Positions 60,212-64,000 of a stretch of 64,000 nt of DNA are shown here, piece by piece; position 1 is the stretch's first letter; each line of letters begins with the position of its first letter. The stretch covers positions 1-64,000 of the forward strand of contig CAILCG010000020.1 in NCBI GenBank assembly GCA_903832665.1, read 5' to 3'. The translations under genes and the position numbers were made by a program. The notes beneath the pieces were generated by a model. The model was given only the letters and a program-made list of their open reading frames with translations. It was not told where the DNA came from and did no database searches. Origin of the DNA: an uncultured Methanomicrobiales archaeon (GTDB lineage: Archaea > Halobacteriota > Methanomicrobia > Methanomicrobiales > Methanospirillaceae).

Positions 60212-61590
60212 GGCTGTTCCCCCATACATAATAATAATCGTCGCGAAAAAGGTCCACCCGGTGCTCCGCGGCCAGAGGGCTCCCTTGTCCCGGCCAGCTT
60301 CCCGGCGGGTGTGGGAAGAACCAGTGCATTGCTCAACAACCCTGCAAAAACCAGACCCAAATATTTCATACTCATCAGCGCCGACCTTCCGTATTCACGA
60401 CAAAACCTGGGGTGGCAGAAAATTGTATTCAGCGCAGAAGTCGTGGACTCCGGAAATGAGAAAATCCTGCACACCCCGATTAGGGTATCTTTGGCTGAAG
60501 GAGGGATAAGGGTTGGGAACTGAATGAAAAAATCCCGGTATCCCGGCACCGGTTAATTTCTCCGGGACCAGAGCCGGGGTTCAACGATATTTAGGTCCGG
60601 CTCCTTGACGAGCGTCCTCCCGCCGCGAACCCGTAAATAATTGCAGGGATGGGCGGGCTACCGGAAATCCGGTACGGGCGGGGATCTTCCGGCACCGGTG
60701 CCGGAAGATTTCGGAATACCCGGACTACCGGAATACGGATACCCCACCAGGTATTTTTTCCGGAAATCTGTCCCTTCTCTATTCTTCCCGCAAAAAAATG
60801 TGCAAGAATTATGCACAGGAAAAATTTTCTAAAAAACCCGGAACACGGTCTCTGATCCCGCCCGATCTTTTCCGGAAATTTCTCTTCGGGAATTTTTTTA
60901 AAAACCCGGGAGCGAACAAAAAAATTTCTGAAATAAATTCTGTGCATTCTTTGGGGAAAGATCCCCATTTTCTGCCCCCGTCCCCCCCTTCGATCCCCGG
61001 AAACCCGTATACCCCCAGTTATTCACCAGTTATATCTGCGTATAATGTCCCAATCGCCAAAATAAACACAAATTGAGGCGCATATAATACCCTCCGGCGC
61101 CCCGCATTGCACTTTGGAGCCCCGAAATTCCTGACCCGCCCCGTTTCATCCTTCCTTTTTTTCAGATGAAAATTCCACCCTGATCCTTATAAACCCTGGA
61201 TGAACGCCTTTTGCAGTTTCCTCAACTATGCATGGCCGGATGGAATCCGGGCGTTTTACGGGGTTTTCCGGAAATGGCCCGTTTGGCAAACCGGGCATTC
61301 TGCGGGGTTTTAAGGGGCTGACCTCACGCACCGGATGGAGGGTTTCGACCCGCCCGGAGTATTAGGTCTTTGAGGAGAATCCGGGGATTATCGCGGCACT
61401 TCCCAAAGACGCTGGAAGGAAAAGAGCGAGCAAGGGAAAGACCAACCGGGATTTGCCGGCAGATTTTTTAGCCGGATGAAATTTTCCGGCCGTGAAAAAT
61501 TTCTGAAAATGGGGGCAGAGAAAAAAATAAAAAATAAAAAAAATCCCGGACCGGGTCAGGATCGCACGGAGCCCGGAAATTTAAAAAAAA
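60212..61590. other. 1.4-kb gap without genes
   Basis: Contains A- and T-rich tracts (60880-60930, 61500-61550) mixed with CCGGAAA-type short repeats. An open frame of 125 residues (60591-60968 minus) reads as low-complexity phenylalanine/arginine and is probably chance. No RNA gene identified. Confidence 0.45.
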
Positions 61591-62223
61591 TTATCCGAGC
61601 AGCAGCTTCTTCAGCCGGACAAACTCTTCGACCGTGTACTGTCCCTCCGCGGTGGTCTCGCCCATGTGGCAGTACACCAGCTCTGAACCAAAGAGCGGCA
61701 GCACCGCCCGGGCATAACGGAAGGCCGACCCCATCACGCCACAGCAGCTCGGCTGCTTGACCGCGTGGGTAAACGCGATCAGCTCGATCACATCGTCCGC
61801 AGTGGAGGGCGTCACGATGATCTTGACAATATCCCCGTACGCCCGGAGTTCGCGCTCCATGACAAAGAGCACATGGAGCGGCATCATGATGGAGGCGTGG
61901 TGGGAGGCGATGATCTTTGTACCTGCCTCCTTTACGCAGATCGCATTTCTCACGAACTGCTGTTCCACATCCACGTAATCGACCAGCGGGATGATCGGCC
62001 GGATCTTCTTCTCCCATTCCGCCCCGTCACCGAAAAACTGCCCGCCTTCGCGCCCGGACCGGAGCGTCCCGATGATCGGCAGCGAGCAGTCCTTCCGGCA
62101 CTGCTGCACGAGCTTCTTGGGGACCCCCTTCATCAGGTCGAACCGGAGTTCAATCATATCGGCCCCCTGTTCCTCCGCACGGGAAGCCTGGAGCGGATCG
62201 GTCAGCGCTGCGACAATCTTCAT
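61591..62223 (-). CDS. aroD: 3-dehydroquinate dehydratase, type I
   Basis: 210 residues from ATG 62223 (MKIVAALTDPLQASRAEEQGADMIELRFDLM); the frame upstream is a false extension. Type I Schiff-base dehydratase: EQGADMIELRFDLM (substrate binding), IIASHHAS (catalytic His) and VKIIVTPSTADDVIEL (catalytic Lys). Completes the shikimate pathway whose other genes lie in the operon at 40.5-48.4 kb; it is alone here, 13 kb away. Confidence 0.93.
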   Translation of the reverse strand: MKIVAALTDPLQASRAEEQGADMIELRFDLMKGVPKKLVQQCRKDCSLPIIGTLRSGREGGQFFGDGAEWEKKIRPIIPLVDYVDVEQQFVRNAICVKEAGTKIIASHHASIMMPLHVLFVMERELRAYGDIVKIIVTPSTADDVIELIAFTHAVKQPSCCGVMGSAFRYARAVLPLFGSELVYCHMGETTAEGQYTVEEFVRLKKLLLG

Positions 62224-62345
62224 GTACCGTGGTGTTGGCCGGCAGTTCACAAAAAGATACCCCGGAAACGCTCTACCGGGAAAATCGGCTCTGTAGAATC
62301 CCTTAAAAAAACTGCGAAATTCGCTTGGGGGCTCCAGCATTTCGT

Positions 62346-62478
62346 GCTTCCGCCCTCGCGGCCCGGGCATCCCCCCATATGGCGATAACCTTATAAGGTC
62401 AACGAGAACTTCTGAAGGGGGTGTCAAGGGAGGTGAACCACTTGGGATGCCTCCCCTTTGGGAGAGAGAAAGGTCGCC
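62346..62478 (+). repeat. Intergenic repeat, copy 2
   Basis: Matches 37775-37904 over about 130 bases: GCTTCCGCC start, ATAACC, a GAGAA-CTTC block, GTCAAGGG, and the GGGAGAGAGAAAGG end, with CAGAGCAAAAAAAA about 60 bases further. It lies just upstream of aroD (divergent) and before the membrane-protein gene. Confidence 0.6.
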
Positions 62479-62681
62479 CTCAAAAACAGCCGTTACGATG
62501 GATCGAATAATTTGAAAATAGGATTTCTACAGAGCAAAAAAAACCAGACCGGAAATATTTCGGCCGGAAAACCGGCACTCCCGGTCGGCCCTGACCCAGG
62601 GGATCGCCGCGACAGGATCCTGGCTTCCCATCGCCACGATACCTGTTTATCCCTTTTGCCGCAATAGATCTATCTGGATTC

Positions 62682-63218
62682 ATGGAGAGCATAGCAATTC
62701 CCCCCTACGCAGGTCCCATCATAGGAGCAATAGCAAAAGGTGTGGCTCTGGTCCTGGTCATTCCGCTGGGAATTGCCTTTCTCCTCTCCCAACCGATCCC
62801 GGCAACCCTGGCCCTCATCACGAGCACGCTCATCATCGAGTACGGTGCCGGACCGATCGGTCTCGGCCTCGGCCTGCACCCGGCCTTTGTCCTCCTTGAC
62901 CTCACCAGCGTGGCCCTGGGAGTCACCCTCTTCCTCTTCGATATCTTCGAAACGCTCGACCGGCACTCCGGCCGGGTGGCCCGGTTTCTCGAACGATCGG
63001 AAGCGAAGGTCAAAGAGTCCGCCCTCATCTCGAAGTACGGCATCTACGGGCTCGTTCCCTGCGTGCTCACCCTCGGGCTCTATGTCTGCCCCCCGGTCTC
63101 GTGGGCACTGGTCTGGCGCCGGGACCATTCGCTCCTCCTCATCATGGGAGGTTTTATCGCCATCTCTGCCATCCTTATCCTGGTAACACTTGGATTGTTC
63201 AGCATCATCCTCCCTTAA
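62682..63218 (+). CDS. Small multidrug-export-like membrane protein
   Basis: 178 residues with about four helices (IIGAIAKGVALVLVIPLGIAFLL, LALITSTLIIEYGAGPIGLGLG, GLVPCVLTLGLYVCPPVSWAL, GGFIAISAILILVTLGLFSIIL). The overall pattern, with an internal charged region (FETLDRHSGRVARFLERSE), is like PF06695 small multidrug-export proteins. The substrate is not known. It lies 13 bases before the U32 peptidase gene on the same strand. Confidence 0.6.
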   Translation: MESIAIPPYAGPIIGAIAKGVALVLVIPLGIAFLLSQPIPATLALITSTLIIEYGAGPIGLGLGLHPAFVLLDLTSVALGVTLFLFDIFETLDRHSGRVARFLERSEAKVKESALISKYGIYGLVPCVLTLGLYVCPPVSWALVWRRDHSLLLIMGGFIAISAILILVTLGLFSIILP

Positions 63219-63231
63219 CGAGAAAAACCCT

Positions 63232-64000
63232 ATGTCTGACCCTGCCACCTCCCGAAAACCTGTGAGAAAGATCCTCCCCGAACTGCTCGCCCCTGCGGGC
63301 TCTCCCGAAGCCTTCCGTGCAGCCATTGCCGCAGGTGCCGATGCCGTCTACCTGAGCGGAAAACGGTTTGGCGCCCGGCAGTTTGCTGCCAACTTTACCG
63401 AAGCGGAGATCGAAGAGTCGATCCATTTTGCCCATGCAAGGGGTGTGCGGGTGTACGTAACGGTCAACACCCTGATCCATGACGCCGAGATCGCCGGTAC
63501 CATGGAGTACCTCATCTGGCTGTACTCGATCGGCGTGGACGCCGTCCTCATCCAGGATATCGGGATCGCGGCACTGGCGCGGGAGATGATTCCCGGTCTC
63601 GTCCTCCATGCCTCCACCCAGCAGACCATCCACAATGCGGAAGGAGTCAGGTGGGCTGCGGCGCAGGGCATCTCCCGGGTGGTGATTGCACGGGAACTTT
63701 CGCTGGCGGAAGTGGAGAGGATCGCCCGCGATACCAAAGATACCGGTGTCGGGCTTGAGGTCTTTGCCCACGGGGCGCTCTGCTACGGGTACTCCGGGCA
63801 GTGCCTCCTCTCTTCCGTCATTGGCGGCCGGAGCGGCAACCGGGGCATGTGTGCCCAGCCGTGCCGGAAACCCTATACGCTTGTGACGGGACCGGTCGAT
63901 GCCTGTGACCGCCCCACCGAACTCCGGCCACTCCCTGCCCGGGAGCAGTATCTCCTCTCGCCAAAAGATCTCTGCACGTACCGGCACCTGCCGGCCCTGG
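63232..64000 (+). CDS. U32-family peptidase, C-terminus beyond the window
   Basis: The ATG at 63232 begins MSDPATSRKPVRKILPELLA and the frame is open to base 64000 (256 codons seen). Family signs: ELLAPAGSPEAFRAAIAAGADAVYL, YVTVNTLI, and the signature EVFAHGALCYGYSGQCLLSS followed by IGGRSGNRGMCAQPCRKPY with its cysteine cluster. U32 proteins are collagenase-like or act in tRNA/rRNA hydroxylation; which one cannot be decided without the rest. Confidence 0.9.
   Translation, partial: MSDPATSRKPVRKILPELLAPAGSPEAFRAAIAAGADAVYLSGKRFGARQFAANFTEAEIEESIHFAHARGVRVYVTVNTLIHDAEIAGTMEYLIWLYSIGVDAVLIQDIGIAALAREMIPGLVLHASTQQTIHNAEGVRWAAAQGISRVVIARELSLAEVERIARDTKDTGVGLEVFAHGALCYGYSGQCLLSSVIGGRSGNRGMCAQPCRKPYTLVTGPVDACDRPTELRPLPAREQYLLSPKDLCTYRHLPAL

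Noticed and set aside
60591-60968. 125-residue minus-strand frame
   Set aside because: Its composition (Phe, Arg, Pro repeats) follows from simple A/T- and CCGG-rich sequence; no start signal or family.
1-64000. CRISPR arrays, rRNA and tRNA genes
   Set aside because: I looked for regularly spaced direct repeats and for tRNA arm motifs and found none convincing.

Overview
This window looks like chromosomal DNA of a hydrogenotrophic methanogenic archaeon, most likely order Methanomicrobiales (Methanoregula-like). The evidence is an archaeal transcription factor B, the archaeal aromatic pathway that starts with ADTH synthase and dehydroquinate synthase II, a DUF2769 protein, PGF-pre-PGF and NHL-type surface proteins, SBP/PAS histidine kinases of methanogen style, and TATA-type promoters. 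The genus is an inference. No rRNA, tRNA or CRISPR array was seen.

Layout. 0-3.4 kb: an AT-rich foreign-looking patch that cuts off the end of an MFS transporter gene, then a broken lipoprotein gene. 3.7-9.2 kb: ClpB, a DUF2769 protein, an ARM/HEAT protein and a DUF47-Pit phosphate-uptake pair. 9.9-18 kb: an ABC exporter, a secreted protein, the Na+/proline symporter PutP and a histidine kinase/response regulator pair. 18-31 kb: loosely packed genes, including a fusion of a LIV-type solute-binding domain to a legumain-type (C13) peptidase domain, a secreted L-asparaginase, a second MFS transporter, two small Cys-rich proteins and TFB. 31-37.6 kb: a solute-binding protein with its histidine kinase, then an HTH regulator with two paralogous membrane proteins. 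38-40 kb: a surface protein whose start is cut off beside a second AT-rich patch. 40.5-48.4 kb: an eight-gene aromatic operon (ADTH synthase, an aldolase paralogue, DHQ synthase II, TyrA, PheA, AroA, AroK-AroE fusion, AroC) in which every junction is a four-base ATGA overlap. The missing step, AroD, lies alone at 61.6-62.2 kb. 48.6-60.2 kb: a cell-surface region (lipoproteins, NHL propeller, M64-like metallopeptidase, rhodanese, PrsW-like protease, PGF-pre-PGF surface operon) and a HIT gene with a decayed second copy. 62.7-64 kb: a small membrane exporter and the start of a U32 peptidase gene.

Two window-wide patterns stand out. First, at least ten genes are broken by one-base shifts, mostly at homopolymers, or by single in-frame stops, while the protein continues recognisably beyond the lesion. 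This is either a sequence-quality problem or real decay. Second, a motif with core CACTCATCG, often half of an inverted repeat and often followed by a TATA-like box, lies upstream of at least six genes and looks like a shared promoter or operator element. A separate noncoding repeat of about 130 bp occurs two or three times.
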